Of a stretch of 54,839 bases of DNA, positions 1-9,977 are shown one piece after another (position 1 is the first letter of the stretch; each line of letters opens with the position of its first letter). The notes beneath the pieces are model-generated. The model saw nothing but the letters and a program-made list of their open reading frames with translations, was not told where the DNA came from and did not search any database. The translations under genes and the position numbers were made by a program. The DNA comes from Tepidicella xavieri (lineage in GTDB: Bacteria; Pseudomonadota; Gammaproteobacteria; Burkholderiales; Burkholderiaceae_C), in assembly GCF_004363315.1 (NCBI RefSeq), contig NZ_SNYL01000016.1, positions 1 through 54,839 of the forward strand, written 5' to 3'.

Positions 1-111
1 TGCTGCAGGGTTTGGTATCTCGCGTCTTCTTTTTCCATGAAAGATGGGACTACCAAATCACCAGATAGTTCAATCTTTATGGGGCCTGATCAATAAGGAC
101 GGCTAAGCCAC

Positions 112-729
112 TTGCAATCCCCGAAACCACTAACTATGACTTACTGGCTTGAAACGACTGGGCTTGCGCTCAACTTCATCGGGACACTCCTGCTGATCTG
201 GAAGGGCCTGCCCAACCTGACCACTCTGTCGTCCGGCGCCTACACCGAAATCGAGGTGACCCCCGAGATCCGAGCCGCGCGTCGCTGGAGCCGGGCGGGA
301 CTGGTGTTGTTGGCTCTGGGTTTTGGGCTGCAACTGCTGGCCGCATGGTTGCCAGGGGACCCAATACACGCTCAAGGCTCCGCGCAGACAACATGGGCCA
401 CGCGTATGCCAGTGGTTTTACTCGTCCTGGCCGGAGTGTTGATGCCATTCGTGATCGAGGGATGCCTGGCACCACGGATGAGCCAATGCCGGGAGGGGGT
501 GCTTATTCTGGCTGCGTCCCATCTTTTTCTTGTTTGTATCGTGCTGGCTATCGGAATGGAAATCGCGCTGGACTACGACGGGTTTGAGCAAAATGCGCTC
601 ATCGAGGCGTGGTGGCAGGTGGTGATCATCCTCACCACGTTGCTGCCGGTGGCCATGGCGGCCTACTGGTTGCAGCGCTGGAGCGAGATCAACCGACAAG
701 AGTTCAACGGGAGTGCCAAAGGTGTCTGA
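112..729 (+). CDS. Unrecognised multi-spanning membrane protein
   Basis: I do not recognise a named family for the whole protein. About 205 residues are encoded, with roughly five hydrophobic segments: one near residues 15-32, one near 63-80, and three in the second half (about 99-120, 130-150 and 165-185). The first ~80 residues, with an LNFIGTLLLIWKGLP stretch and a basic RAARRWSRAG loop, look like small inner-membrane proteins seen in many proteobacteria; the second half looks like an added three-helix part. The TTG at 112 has an AAGGAC sequence about 12 bases upstream. The ATG at 136 has no visible Shine-Dalgarno and would remove eight residues. It stands alone upstream of the toxin-antitoxin pair. 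Function unknown. Confidence 0.6.
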   Translation: MQSPKPLTMTYWLETTGLALNFIGTLLLIWKGLPNLTTLSSGAYTEIEVTPEIRAARRWSRAGLVLLALGFGLQLLAAWLPGDPIHAQGSAQTTWATRMPVVLLVLAGVLMPFVIEGCLAPRMSQCREGVLILAASHLFLVCIVLAIGMEIALDYDGFEQNALIEAWWQVVIILTTLLPVAMAAYWLQRWSEINRQEFNGSAKGV

Positions 730-799
730 GCTCATGCAGTCCCCAGCGGGATCGGCGCTCCCCTTTTTTTCAGGAGCCGGGTCAGGCTTACGCAATACT

Positions 800-828
800 T
801 TGAGATTGCACAGGATTGCGCATAACAT
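800..828 (+). promoter_or_regulatory. Candidate sigma70 promoter for vapBC
   Basis: TTGAGA at 800-805 and TAACAT at 823-828 are separated by 17 bases, about 34 bases before the antitoxin ATG. The match is read by eye and is moderate. Confidence 0.45.
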
Positions 829-849
829 ATTCGCATGTGATATTTGCGC
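818..849. promoter_or_regulatory. Imperfect inverted repeat, possible VapBC operator
   Basis: GCGCA (818-822) pairs with TGCGC (845-849), with ATAT steps inside each half (827-830 and 840-843). It overlaps the candidate -10 element, where a VapB-type antitoxin would be expected to bind for autorepression. The symmetry is imperfect, so this is an inference from position and shape. Confidence 0.3.
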
Positions 850-861
850 GTGGAGGGTACC

Positions 862-1098
862 ATGCACTTCAACATCTACCTAGACGACGCCACCGGGCGA
901 CAGCTCGATGCCATGGCCAAGCAGGCAGGCGAAAGCCGCAATGCGCTGATCCGCAAGGCGGTCGGTGAATGGCTCGCCCGCCAGTCCCAACCCCAATGGC
1001 CGCAAGCCGTGTTGAACTTCAAGGGCATGGCCGAAATGCCGTCGTTCGAGGCGGGACGCGACCGTCTGAAACCGCCGGTGGATGATCCTTTGGCATGA
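862..1098 (+). CDS. VapB-type ribbon-helix-helix antitoxin
   Basis: A 78-residue protein that should bind DNA as a dimer and neutralise the toxin encoded next to it. The N-terminus (MHFNIYLDD then a helix-turn-helix-like stretch ending near residue 43) fits the CopG/ribbon-helix-helix fold: one beta strand, then two helices rich in A, K and R. Residues 45-78 are proline-rich and probably form the toxin-wrapping tail. The ATG at 862 is chosen because TGGAGG lies six bases upstream; an in-frame TTG at 844 would add six residues but has no better ribosome site. Its stop codon overlaps the start of the PIN-domain gene (ATGA), typical of type II toxin-antitoxin operons. The pairing is well supported; the exact subfamily is not. 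Confidence 0.8.
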   Translation: MHFNIYLDDATGRQLDAMAKQAGESRNALIRKAVGEWLARQSQPQWPQAVLNFKGMAEMPSFEAGRDRLKPPVDDPLA

Positions 1099-1502
1099 AG
1101 TACCTGCTCGATACCTGCACGGTCTCTGACTTTGTCAAAGGCCAGCCCGGCGTCATGGCGCGAATCAAGGCGACATCGCCAAAACTGATCGTCGTCTCCT
1201 CGCTCACCCGCATGGAGATCGATTACGGCTTGGCTCTCAACAGCGAGCGCGCGAGGAAGCTGGCGCCGATGCTGGATGCCTTTTTCTCGGTCGTTGGCAC
1301 CGTGCCGTTTGAGCAGGCCGATGCACAAGCCACAGCAGCGATTCGAGCGGCCCTCAAGAGGCAGGGGCAGCCCATCGGCGCTTACGATGCCCTCATCGCT
1401 GGCACGGGTGTGGCACGTGGCTTGATCATCGTTACATCCAACATCGGCGAGTTCAACCGGGTCAGCGGCTTGCAGGTGGAGAACTGGCGCGAGAGCACGT
1501 GA
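1095..1502 (+). CDS. vapC: VapC-type PIN-domain toxin (RNase)
   Basis: A 135-residue PIN-domain protein, the usual length for VapC toxins, which are Mg-dependent endoribonucleases cutting tRNA or rRNA. Visible acidic residues match the PIN active site: D6 in MKYLLDT, E41 in TRMEIDYG, D98 in GAYDALIAG, and the TSNIGEF segment near residues 114-120, where many VapCs have TNNxxEF. The start overlaps the antitoxin stop by four bases, so translation is probably coupled. Nothing is truncated and the active site looks intact. The RNA target cannot be read from the sequence. The pair lies just upstream of the rplU promoter without an obvious terminator between them. Confidence 0.88.
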   Translation: MKYLLDTCTVSDFVKGQPGVMARIKATSPKLIVVSSLTRMEIDYGLALNSERARKLAPMLDAFFSVVGTVPFEQADAQATAAIRAALKRQGQPIGAYDALIAGTGVARGLIIVTSNIGEFNRVSGLQVENWREST

Positions 1503-1563
1503 ACAATCCCCCCCGAAATTTTGTCTTCCAGGAGGGCTGGCCGGATGACGGAAATGCGGGGGA

Positions 1564-1610
1564 GGGCTCACACGCCTTGTTGGGCAAGACTAAGTCTTGC
1601 GCGTGAGCCC
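1564..1610. repeat. Nested palindrome over the rplU promoter
   Basis: The inner arms GCAAGACT (1584-1591) and AGTCTTGC (1593-1600) are a perfect 8-base inverted repeat around a single A. The outer arms GGGCTCAC (1564-1571) and GTGAGCCC (1603-1610) are also perfect 8-base complements, extended by CGC/GCG with a two-base bulge. The structure covers the -35 hexamer of the rplU promoter. No T-run follows, so it does not look like a vapC terminator. Confidence 0.7.
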
Positions 1611-1625
1611 GTGGGCCTATATAAT
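1597..1625 (+). promoter_or_regulatory. Sigma70 promoter of rplU-rpmA
   Basis: TTGCGC (1597-1602) and a perfect TATAAT (1620-1625) are spaced by 17 bases. This would leave a leader of about 45 bases before the rplU ATG at 1676. It is the best sigma70 promoter by eye in the window, fitting for ribosomal-protein genes. Confidence 0.75.
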
Positions 1626-1675
1626 GCGCAGTTCAGCGGAAATCCGTTCGCTGGAATCAACATTCGAGGTCACCT

Positions 1676-1987
1676 ATGTACGCGGTCATAAAAACCGGCG
1701 GCAAGCAATATCGCGTTGCCGTTGGCGAAAAATTGAAAGTAGAACAGATTGCTGCGGATGTGGGCCAAGAGATCGTGATCGACCAGGTGCTGGCCGTGGG
1801 CAACGGCGACAGCATCAAGGTGGGCACCCCCTTGGTCTCCGGCGCAACGGTCACGGCCACCGTGGTTGCCCACGGTCGCGGCGAGAAGGTCCGCATCTTC
1901 AAGATGCGCCGCCGCAAGCACTACCAGAAGCGCCAAGGCCACCGTCAAAACTTCACCGAGCTGCAAATCGGCTCGATCAACGCCTGA
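1676..1987 (+). CDS. rplU: 50S ribosomal protein L21
   Basis: A structural protein of the large ribosomal subunit that binds 23S rRNA. The 103-residue product has the L21 signature throughout: [14 protein letters not shown] at the start, the basic [17 protein letters not shown] region near residues 77-93, and a GSINA end. Length is exactly normal for bacteria. A weak GAGGT-like site lies upstream of the ATG. It is followed 13 bases later by rpmA, the conserved partner, and shares its promoter. Confidence 0.98.
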   Translation: MYAVIKTGGKQYRVAVGEKLKVEQIAADVGQEIVIDQVLAVGNGDSIKVGTPLVSGATVTATVVAHGRGEKVRIFKMRRRKHYQKRQGHRQNFTELQIGSINA

Positions 1988-2000
1988 GGAGTAGCACACC

Positions 2001-3462
<1,462 letters not shown>

Positions 3463-3516
3463 GCGCGGCCAGCCGCCGCGCCCTGTGCCCACCGCCTGCC
3501 GCGCCGTTTCATCGCC

Positions 3517-4710
3517 ATGTCCATCGCACCTTCCATGACCGTCGAAACTTCCCCCGCTGCCGTGGCGGCGCCGCAGGCCGCCCCCGCCGATGTGTTGCGT
3601 GCCGCCCGGCGCATCGTGGTCAAAGTGGGCTCCAGCCTGGTGACCAACGAAGGACGTGGGCTGGACGAGGCGGCCATCGGGCAATGGAGTCGCCAGCTCA
3701 GCGCCTTGGTGCAGGGGGGGCGTGAGGTCATCATGGTCAGCAGCGGCGCGATTGCCGAAGGCATGAAGCGCCTGGGCTGGAGCAAGCGGCCCAAAGAAAT
3801 CAATGAGCTGCAAGCGGCGGCGGCAGTCGGCCAGATGGGGCTGGTGCAGATGTACGAAACCAAGCTGCGCGAGCTGGGGCTGCGCAGCGCCCAGGTGCTG
3901 CTGACCCATGCCGACCTGGCCGACCGCGAGCGCTACCTCAACGCCCGCTCCACCCTGCTGACCCTGCTGGAGCACCGGGTGGTGCCGGTCATCAACGAAA
4001 ACGACACGGTGGTCAACGACGAGATCAAGTTCGGCGACAACGACACCCTGGGCGCCCTGGTGGCCAATCTGGTGGAGGCGGATGTGCTGGTCATCCTGAC
4101 CGACCAGAAGGGGCTGTACACCGCCGATCCGCGCAAGAACCCTGCCGCGCAGTTCGTGCACGTGGCCCGCGCGGGCGACCCCGCGCTGGAGGACATGGCC
4201 GGCGGCGCAGGCTCCCGGGTGGGCACGGGCGGCATGATCACCAAGATCCTGGCGGCCAAGCGGGCCGCGGGGTCCGGCGCCTCCACCGTGATTGCCTGGG
4301 GGCGCGAGCCCGACGTGCTGCTGCGGCTGACGGCTGGCGAGCCCATCGGCACCTGCCTGATTGCCGACATGCCCAAGAAGCAGGCGCGCAAGCAGTGGAT
4401 GGCCGACCATTTGCAGCTGCGCGGCGCGGTGATGGCGGACGATGGCGCGGTGGCCAAGATCGTGCAGGAGGGCAAGAGCCTGCTGCCCATCGGCATGACG
4501 GGGGTGGAGGGCGATTTCTCGCGCGGCGATGTGATTGCCATCCGCGACTTGCGCGGGGCCGAGGTGGCGCGTGGGCTGGCCAATTACTCGGCGGCCGAAG
4601 CGCGGCTGATCTGCCGCAAGTCGTCGGCGGATTTCGAGCGTCTGCTCGGCTATGCCGCCGAGCCGGAGATGATTCACCGCGACAACCTGGTGCTCACCCG
4701 GCTGGGGTGA
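3517..4710 (+). CDS. proB: Glutamate 5-kinase
   Basis: First enzyme of proline synthesis: phosphorylates L-glutamate with ATP to gamma-glutamyl phosphate. The 397 residues comprise an amino-acid-kinase domain (phosphate loop [11 protein letters not shown] from about residue 36, [16 protein letters not shown] and [12 protein letters not shown]) and a C-terminal PUA domain from roughly residue 300. The first ~28 residues, rich in A and P, precede the conserved domain; an internal ATG (residue 7) is also possible, so the exact start is uncertain. It follows obgE after 54 bases with no terminator and may be co-transcribed. It is convergent with the CNP1-like gene. proA is not nearby. Confidence 0.96.
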   Translation: MSIAPSMTVETSPAAVAAPQAAPADVLRAARRIVVKVGSSLVTNEGRGLDEAAIGQWSRQLSALVQGGREVIMVSSGAIAEGMKRLGWSKRPKEINELQAAAAVGQMGLVQMYETKLRELGLRSAQVLLTHADLADRERYLNARSTLLTLLEHRVVPVINENDTVVNDEIKFGDNDTLGALVANLVEADVLVILTDQKGLYTADPRKNPAAQFVHVARAGDPALEDMAGGAGSRVGTGGMITKILAAKRAAGSGASTVIAWGREPDVLLRLTAGEPIGTCLIADMPKKQARKQWMADHLQLRGAVMADDGAVAKIVQEGKSLLPIGMTGVEGDFSRGDVIAIRDLRGAEVARGLANYSAAEARLICRKSSADFERLLGYAAEPEMIHRDNLVLTRLG

Positions 4711-4746
4711 CTCGCCCGGCGCAGCGGCTGGTCTGTGGGGTGGGGG

Positions 4747-5283
4747 TCAGTCCCGCGGGCGGCCCAGCCGCAGGTCGCGCAGCATGCGGGCCGGGTTGCC
4801 GTTGACCGTGGTGCCGTCGCACAGGGCCGTTTGGGCCAGCGCCCAGGCAGGGCGTGCCATGGCGTGGTCGCGCAAGCTCAGCCATTCGGCTTGGGGCAGG
4901 GCGCGCCATTGCCCATCGGCCGAGGTGAAGGCCGCTGCCACCGGCATCTGCTGCGGCGTCCAGCGGGCGTAGGCTTTCATTTCGCGCGTGCGGCAGCGCA
5001 CGCCTTCGTAAGACACATTCACCGCCCCGCTGGGGCTGCGGGCCACCCACACATAGCGCACCACGCCGTCGGCGCCCACGGCCAGGCTGTCGGGCACGAG
5101 GCCGTAGCGCAACTCCGAATGCACCGACACCGCGAACGGCACCAGCCGCTCGGTGCTGAACGCCGGGGGCGGCGGGACTTCGCCTTCTTTCCAGTCCAGA
5201 TCGGCGGCGCCGTGCCATTGGGCGTGTGCCGCGAGGGCGTGGCTGGTCAGGGCGATGAGGGCAAGCAGGGCGGCGGGTTTCAA
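4747..5283 (-). CDS. CNP1-like periplasmic protein, function unknown
   Basis: A 178-residue exported protein. An N-terminal signal peptide (hydrophobic [15 protein letters not shown], probable cleavage after AHA near residue 21) is followed by a region resembling the CNP1-like family of betaproteobacteria, with conserved-looking [25 protein letters not shown] and [17 protein letters not shown] stretches. The family has no established biochemical role. The start is a TTG that overlaps the rppH stop (TTGA), so it is probably translated by coupling to rppH. It is convergent with proB. The family call is from memory of the pattern and should be treated as likely rather than proven. Confidence 0.7.
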   Translation of the reverse strand: MKPAALLALIALTSHALAAHAQWHGAADLDWKEGEVPPPPAFSTERLVPFAVSVHSELRYGLVPDSLAVGADGVVRYVWVARSPSGAVNVSYEGVRCRTREMKAYARWTPQQMPVAAAFTSADGQWRALPQAEWLSLRDHAMARPAWALAQTALCDGTTVNGNPARMLRDLRLGRPRD

Positions 5284-5963
5284 AGCGGTGAGCCTGTGGT
5301 GGGCAGGGCAGCGGCAGGGGCGCGCGCGGGGCGCTGCGGATGCTGGGGGTCGGGGTCGAAGCTGGCGCCGGGCGGCAGTTCCATGTGCGTGGGCACGGCC
5401 AGCTGTGGCGCATGGGGTGCCCGTGCCTCGGCCGGCGCCCGGGTGGGCCGCGGGCGGGTATTGCTGCGCAGGTAACGGTTGCGGTTGTCGGGCTTGGGCA
5501 GGTAGCGCGAGAGTTCGGTCAGCGCCATTTCATAGACGCCGCGCTTGAACTCCACCACCACGTCTAGCGGCACCCAATAGTCGTTCCAGCGCCAGGCGTC
5601 GAACTCCGGGTGGTTGGTGGCGCGCAAGTTCAGGTTCCAGTCGCCGCCAATGAGCCGCAACAGATACCAGATCTGCTTCTGTCCTTTGTAATAGCCGCGT
5701 GCATCCCGGCGGATGAAGCGGTCTGGCACTTCGTAGCGCAACCAGTCCCGGGTGCGGGCAATGATGGTCACGTGTTCGGGCTTGAGGCCGATCTCCTCGT
5801 GCAGCTCGCGGTACATGGCCTGCTCGGGGGTTTCGCCCCGGTCGATGCCGCCCTGCGGAAACTGCCAGGAGTGGGTGCGAATGCGCTTGCCCCAGAACAC
5901 CTGGTTCTTCTGGTTGAGCAGAATGATGCCGACATTGGGCCTGAAGCCGTCTCTGTCAAGCAT
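5280..5963 (-). CDS. rppH: RNA pyrophosphohydrolase (Nudix)
   Basis: Removes pyrophosphate from the 5' triphosphate of mRNAs, starting 5'-dependent decay. The 227-residue product begins [17 protein letters not shown], diagnostic of RppH, with the Nudix box at residues 38-60 ([23 protein letters not shown] split as G-x5-E and REL-x-EE-x-GL). The core ends near residue 165; the remaining ~60 residues are rich in P, A and R and resemble low-complexity tails of Burkholderiales homologues, absent from the shorter E. coli enzyme. The ATG at 5963 is chosen; a TTG four codons upstream is less likely. It is divergent from proS and upstream of the CNP1-like gene, whose start overlaps its stop. Confidence 0.95.
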   Translation of the reverse strand: MLDRDGFRPNVGIILLNQKNQVFWGKRIRTHSWQFPQGGIDRGETPEQAMYRELHEEIGLKPEHVTIIARTRDWLRYEVPDRFIRRDARGYYKGQKQIWYLLRLIGGDWNLNLRATNHPEFDAWRWNDYWVPLDVVVEFKRGVYEMALTELSRYLPKPDNRNRYLRSNTRPRPTRAPAEARAPHAPQLAVPTHMELPPGASFDPDPQHPQRPARAPAAALPTTGSPL

Positions 5964-6089
5964 AATCAACCCCAAATTCTTAAACTGTCTCGATTATGCA
6001 TCGTCGGCCCGCGCTTGGGTAGCATGTTCCGGGTTTGCCCCCGGTCCGCGCCCAGGTGGCTTGCCGGTGTGTGGTCGTGTCTGCCGTCC

Positions 6090-7835
6090 ATGAAAGCTTC
6101 GCAATTTTTCATCTCCACCCTCAAGGAAGCCCCGGCCGACGCCGAGGTCGTCAGCCACCGGCTCATGATGCGTGCCGGCATGATCAAAAAATTCGGCGCC
6201 GGCATCTATACCTACATGCCCATGGGGCTGCGCGTCATCCAGAAGGTGGAGCGCATCATCCGTGAGGAGATGAACGCCGCCGGAGCCGTGGAGCTGACCA
6301 TGCCGGTGATCCAGCCCGCCGAGCTGTGGCAGGAGACGGGCCGCTTCGACAAAATGGGACCCGAGCTGCTGCGCATCAAGGACCGGCACGAGCGCGACTT
6401 CGTCGTGCAGCCCACCAGCGAGGAGGTGGTGACCGACATCGCCCGGCAGGAACTGCGCAGCTACAAGCAGTTGCCGAAGAACTTCTATCAGATCCAGACC
6501 AAGTTCCGCGACGAGCGTCGGCCGCGCTTTGGCCTGATGCGCGGACGCGAGTTCATCATGAAGGACGCCTACAGCTTCGACCGCGACCGCGAGTCGGCGC
6601 AGCTCAGCTACCAGACGATGGCGCAGGCGTACCGGCGCATTTTCGACCGTTTCGGGCTGCGTTACCGCGCGGTGGCGGCCGACAGCGGTGCCATTGGCGG
6701 CGATCTGAGTGAGGAGTTCCAGGTGATTGCCGCCACCGGCGAGGACGCCATCGTCTATTGCCCGACCAGCGACTACGCGGCCAACATCGAAAAAGCCGAG
6801 GCGCTGGCGCCGCAGGGCCCGCGTCCGGCGCCGGGCCAGCCCATGACCAAGACGCCCACCCCGGGCAAGAGCACCTGCGCCCAGGTGGCCGAACTGCTGG
6901 GCGTGCCGCTGGCCACCACGGTGAAATCCATCGTGCTGGCCACCGATGTGCTCGACGAGCAGGGCGCCGTGGCCCAGACCCGGATCTGGCTGCTGCTGCT
7001 GCGCGGCGACCACGACATGAACGAGGTCAAGGTGGGCAAGCTGCCCGGCTTGGCGCAGGGCTTCCGCTTCGCCACCGAGGCCGAGATCGTCGAGCACTTT
7101 GGCTGCAAGCCGGGCTATCTGGGGCCGGTGGGCACGCGCAAGCCGGTGACGGTGGTGGCCGACCGCGAGGTGGCGGTGATGGCCGACTGGATCTGCGGCG
7201 CCAACGAGGCGGACTTCCACCTGACCGGCGTCAACTGGGGGCGCGATCTGCCCGAACCGGCGCTGGTGGCCGATTTGCGCAATGTGGTGGCCGGCGACCC
7301 GTCGCCGGACGGCAAGGGGGTGCTGGCGATCGAGCGCGGCATCGAGGTGGGGCACGTGTTCTACCTCGGCACCAAGTACAGCCGGGCGATGAACGCCACC
7401 TTCCTGGACGAAGACGGCAAGCCCAAGCTGTTCGAGATGGGGTGCTATGGCATTGGCGTGACGCGCCTGCCGGCGGCGGCCATCGAACAGAACCACGACG
7501 AGCGCGGCATCATCTGGCCGGATGCCATCGCCCCGTTCACCGTGGTGATCTGCCCCATTGGCATGGACCGCAGCGAGGCGGTGGCCCAAGCGGCCGAGCA
7601 ATTGCACCGCGACCTGCTGGCGCTGGGCGTGGACGTGATCTTGGACGACCGCGGCGAGCGGCCCGGGGCCATGTTTGCCGACTGGGAACTGATTGGCGTG
7701 CCGCACCGCATCACCATTGGCGACAAGGGCCTCAAGGAAGGGGTGGTGGAGTATCAGCACCGGCGCGACAGCGCCGCCACCCGCGTCGCGGTGGGCGAGG
7801 TGTTGGCCCTGCTGAAGGAGAAGCTGGGGGTGTGA
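6090..7835 (+). CDS. proS: Prolyl-tRNA synthetase
   Basis: Charges tRNA-Pro with proline in the cytoplasm. The 581-residue product is of bacterial type, with the class II catalytic core split by an editing (INS) domain. Motif 1 lies in the [23 protein letters not shown] region, motif 2 in [26 protein letters not shown], and motif 3 in the later [14 protein letters not shown] stretch; the INS domain occupies roughly residues 235-385, with the C-terminal anticodon-binding domain from about 470. The ATG giving [13 protein letters not shown] is the canonical start. The open frame extends far upstream but that sequence lies in the rppH/proS divergent region. No strong Shine-Dalgarno is visible. 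The lytic transglycosylase begins one base after its stop. Confidence 0.97.
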   Translation: MKASQFFISTLKEAPADAEVVSHRLMMRAGMIKKFGAGIYTYMPMGLRVIQKVERIIREEMNAAGAVELTMPVIQPAELWQETGRFDKMGPELLRIKDRHERDFVVQPTSEEVVTDIARQELRSYKQLPKNFYQIQTKFRDERRPRFGLMRGREFIMKDAYSFDRDRESAQLSYQTMAQAYRRIFDRFGLRYRAVAADSGAIGGDLSEEFQVIAATGEDAIVYCPTSDYAANIEKAEALAPQGPRPAPGQPMTKTPTPGKSTCAQVAELLGVPLATTVKSIVLATDVLDEQGAVAQTRIWLLLLRGDHDMNEVKVGKLPGLAQGFRFATEAEIVEHFGCKPGYLGPVGTRKPVTVVADREVAVMADWICGANEADFHLTGVNWGRDLPEPALVADLRNVVAGDPSPDGKGVLAIERGIEVGHVFYLGTKYSRAMNATFLDEDGKPKLFEMGCYGIGVTRLPAAAIEQNHDERGIIWPDAIAPFTVVICPIGMDRSEAVAQAAEQLHRDLLALGVDVILDDRGERPGAMFADWELIGVPHRITIGDKGLKEGVVEYQHRRDSAATRVAVGEVLALLKEKLGV

Positions 7836-7836
7836 G

Positions 7837-8478
7837 ATGACCGGCTGGGTGGCTGCGACCGGTGTGGACTGGGGACGGCGCTTGGCCTGGCGGGCGGGCT
7901 TGGTGGCCTGCGTGGCGGGGTTGTGCCCCCTGGCGGTGCGGGCCAGCCAGATCGAGGAGCCGCTGTCCGATTCGGTGCGTCAGGCTTTGCGGGCGGCGGT
8001 GGAATTCTCTGGCCCGCCCGAGCCTGAATTCGTCTCGCCGGAGGCGCGCATCGCCTATTTGCGTTGGCTGGGAGAACTCAGCCCGCGTCTGCAGCGGCGC
8101 AAGCCCGACTTGCAGGACCGGGTGGAATTCCTGCAGACGGTGTGGTACGAAAGCCGCCGCGCCGGCCTGGACGAGTCGCTGGTGCTGGGGGTGATTCAGG
8201 TGGAAAGCGCCTTTCGCAAATACGCGATTTCGCCGGTGGGGGCGCGGGGCTACATGCAGATCATGCCGTTTTGGGCGCGGCTCATCGGCGATGGCGACCC
8301 GTCCAAGCTGTTTCACCTGCAGACCAATATCCGTTTCGGCTGCGTGATCCTGCGCCATTACCTCGACAGGGAGCGGGGCGACCTGTTTCTGGCGCTGGGC
8401 CGCTACAACGGCAGCCGTGGCCGCGCGGCGTATCCGAACGCGGTGTTTGCCGCCCAGCGCCAGTGGCGACTGGGCTGA
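7837..8478 (+). CDS. Lytic transglycosylase, SLT domain
   Basis: A 213-residue secreted enzyme expected to cleave peptidoglycan glycan strands in the periplasm, forming anhydromuramic ends. A signal peptide (about residues 12-36, ending LCPLAVRAS) precedes an SLT domain. The catalytic glutamate is in GVIQVESAFRKYAISPVGARG, followed by GYMQIMPFW and the late ALGRYNGSRGRAAYPNAV motif, all typical of family 1 lytic transglycosylases. The gene is one base from proS and likely translated with it. There is no LysM or other wall-binding domain. It is convergent with the AAA ATPase gene. Confidence 0.92.
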   Translation: MTGWVAATGVDWGRRLAWRAGLVACVAGLCPLAVRASQIEEPLSDSVRQALRAAVEFSGPPEPEFVSPEARIAYLRWLGELSPRLQRRKPDLQDRVEFLQTVWYESRRAGLDESLVLGVIQVESAFRKYAISPVGARGYMQIMPFWARLIGDGDPSKLFHLQTNIRFGCVILRHYLDRERGDLFLALGRYNGSRGRAAYPNAVFAAQRQWRLG

Positions 8479-8508
8479 GGCGGCGTGGCGGCCAGCGCGC
8501 CGGCCGGT

Positions 8509-9510
8509 TCACTGAAGGAAGCCGATGCGCGACTTGGCGTGGCCGGCGCGGGGCAGGTCCCGCACCTCGATGGTGTCGCGCCGCTCCAGCCGGGCGTTGC
8601 CAAAGCCCGTCATGAGGGCGCGGCGCATTTCGCGCGGGGCCAGGGTGGCGAGCTGGTCGAGCACGTCGTCGGCCGGCTCCTCGGCAAACAGCCGGCCCCA
8701 GTCGTGCTCGTTGCGCAGCCCTTGGTAGATCTGGCGGGCAATCTGGCGTGCCGCTTCCGGGCTGGGCGGCTCGATCTGGAACACGTTCATCCGGTTGAGG
8801 ATGGGCTCCGGGATGGTGCGCTCGTCATTGGCGGTGGTGATCCAGATGACCTGGCTGGCGTCGATGGGCACCTCGGCGAACTCGTCCACGAAGCGTTGGG
8901 CCGTGTCGTGTTCGAGCAGGCTGTACAGGGCGCCAAGGGGGTCGTACTGGGCATCGGCGCTGGCTTTGTCGATCTCATCGACCACGATGACCGGGTTGGC
9001 GTACTGGCCGTCGATGAGCGCCTCGAACACCTTGCCGGGCTTGGCCCCCTTCCATTGCGAGGAAGAGCCTGACAGCAGCCAGCCGGCGGTCATGGAGCTC
9101 ATCGGCACCAGGCTCATGGTGGTGCCCAGGAGTTCGGCCAGTTTGTGCGCGAAGTGGGTTTTGCCCACCCCGGGCGGGCCCAGCAGCAGCATGGGCGTGA
9201 CTTCGAGGTGATCCTGGCTGTCCTGGCTCAGGGCCACATGGCGTTTGACGTCGTCGAGCACGTCTGCGAAGTTGGGGAGCTGCTCGTACAGGGGGGCCAT
9301 GTCGGGCACGCCCGAGGGCTTGACGGCGAAGCGTTGCGGCCCGCGCTCCAGCATGCGCTCGTAGGTGGCGCGCAGGCTTTCGTGTTCGCGCTCGTTGCCC
9401 TGGGCCTGGAGTTTGGCCAGCTTGCGTTCCACGTCGTCTTCGCGGAACACGTTGCGCATCCGGGCGATCGGCAGGCCCAGCGAGGGGAGGGTGAGACGTT
9501 CGGTACTCAT
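8509..9510 (-). CDS. Stand-alone Lon-like AAA+ ATPase, no protease domain
   Basis: A 333-residue AAA+ ATPase whose module resembles that of Lon proteases. Visible: Walker A GPPGVGKT (111-118), Walker B VIVVDEID (174-181), sensor 1 in ITTAND (N228), an arginine finger in PILNRMN (R240), and sensor 2 in PREMRRAL near 292-299. The first ~100 residues form a charged, coiled-coil-like helix region instead of the full Lon substrate domain. No Ser-Lys protease domain follows; the protein ends 34 residues after sensor 2. The ATG at 9510 has AGGAGA just upstream; a longer frame from 9537 is rejected. Substrate is unknown. It is downstream of grxD on the same strand after 100 bases. AAA+ assignment is certain; Lon relationship is likely. 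Confidence 0.85.
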   Translation of the reverse strand: MSTERLTLPSLGLPIARMRNVFREDDVERKLAKLQAQGNEREHESLRATYERMLERGPQRFAVKPSGVPDMAPLYEQLPNFADVLDDVKRHVALSQDSQDHLEVTPMLLLGPPGVGKTHFAHKLAELLGTTMSLVPMSSMTAGWLLSGSSSQWKGAKPGKVFEALIDGQYANPVIVVDEIDKASADAQYDPLGALYSLLEHDTAQRFVDEFAEVPIDASQVIWITTANDERTIPEPILNRMNVFQIEPPSPEAARQIARQIYQGLRNEHDWGRLFAEEPADDVLDQLATLAPREMRRALMTGFGNARLERRDTIEVRDLPRAGHAKSRIGFLQ

Positions 9511-9611
9511 CGGGTTCTCCTTCACGACGCTGTGCAATCATTCAAGCACAGTTCGTGCCAGCATTCAATGCCGGAAAAAACCCGATGGACGCCAGCAGTT
9601 TCGGCTTTGGC

Positions 9612-9938
9612 TCAGGCGGCGCGGCCGGCCAGCAGCTGTTGCAGCTCGCCGGATTCGTACATCTCCATCATGATGTCGGAGCCGCCGATGAATTCGCCTT
9701 TGACGTAGAGCTGCGGGATGGTGGGCCAGTTGCTGTAGTCCTTGATGCCTTGGCGGATTTCCGGGTCTTCGAGCACGTTGACCGTGGTGAGCGTGCGGGG
9801 ATCGACGCCGCAGGCTTTGAGGATTTGCACCGCGCGCCCGGAAAAACCGCACATGGGAAAGCTCGCCGTGCCTTTCATGAAGAGCACGATGTCGTGGGAT
9901 TTGACCAACTGGTCGATGCGTTGTTGCACGTCGCTCAT
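9612..9938 (-). CDS. grxD: Monothiol glutaredoxin Grx4
   Basis: A 108-residue glutaredoxin with the single-cysteine CGFS site (C30 in [11 protein letters not shown]), the hallmark of Grx4 proteins that bind and transfer [2Fe-2S] clusters using glutathione. The start [23 protein letters not shown] and the [22 protein letters not shown] stretch are typical. Length is normal. It is the last gene of the hemA-prfA-prmC-grxD series, 39 bases after prmC, an arrangement common in Burkholderiales. A link to Fe-S demand of HemA-dependent haem synthesis is only suggested by context. Confidence 0.97.
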   Translation of the reverse strand: MSDVQQRIDQLVKSHDIVLFMKGTASFPMCGFSGRAVQILKACGVDPRTLTTVNVLEDPEIRQGIKDYSNWPTIPQLYVKGEFIGGSDIMMEMYESGELQQLLAGRAA

Positions 9939-9977
9939 GGGCTGCCTTTGAGGGGATGAGATCGGGACAAACCCGCA

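Noticed and set aside
5610-6089. Long N-terminal extension of ProS
   Set aside because: The extension lies opposite rppH and is unlike any synthetase; the canonical MKASQFF start is at 6090.
9559-9573. Palindrome with GCATT/AATGC arms between the AAA gene and grxD
   Set aside because: Short arms and no T-run in either useful direction; could be chance.
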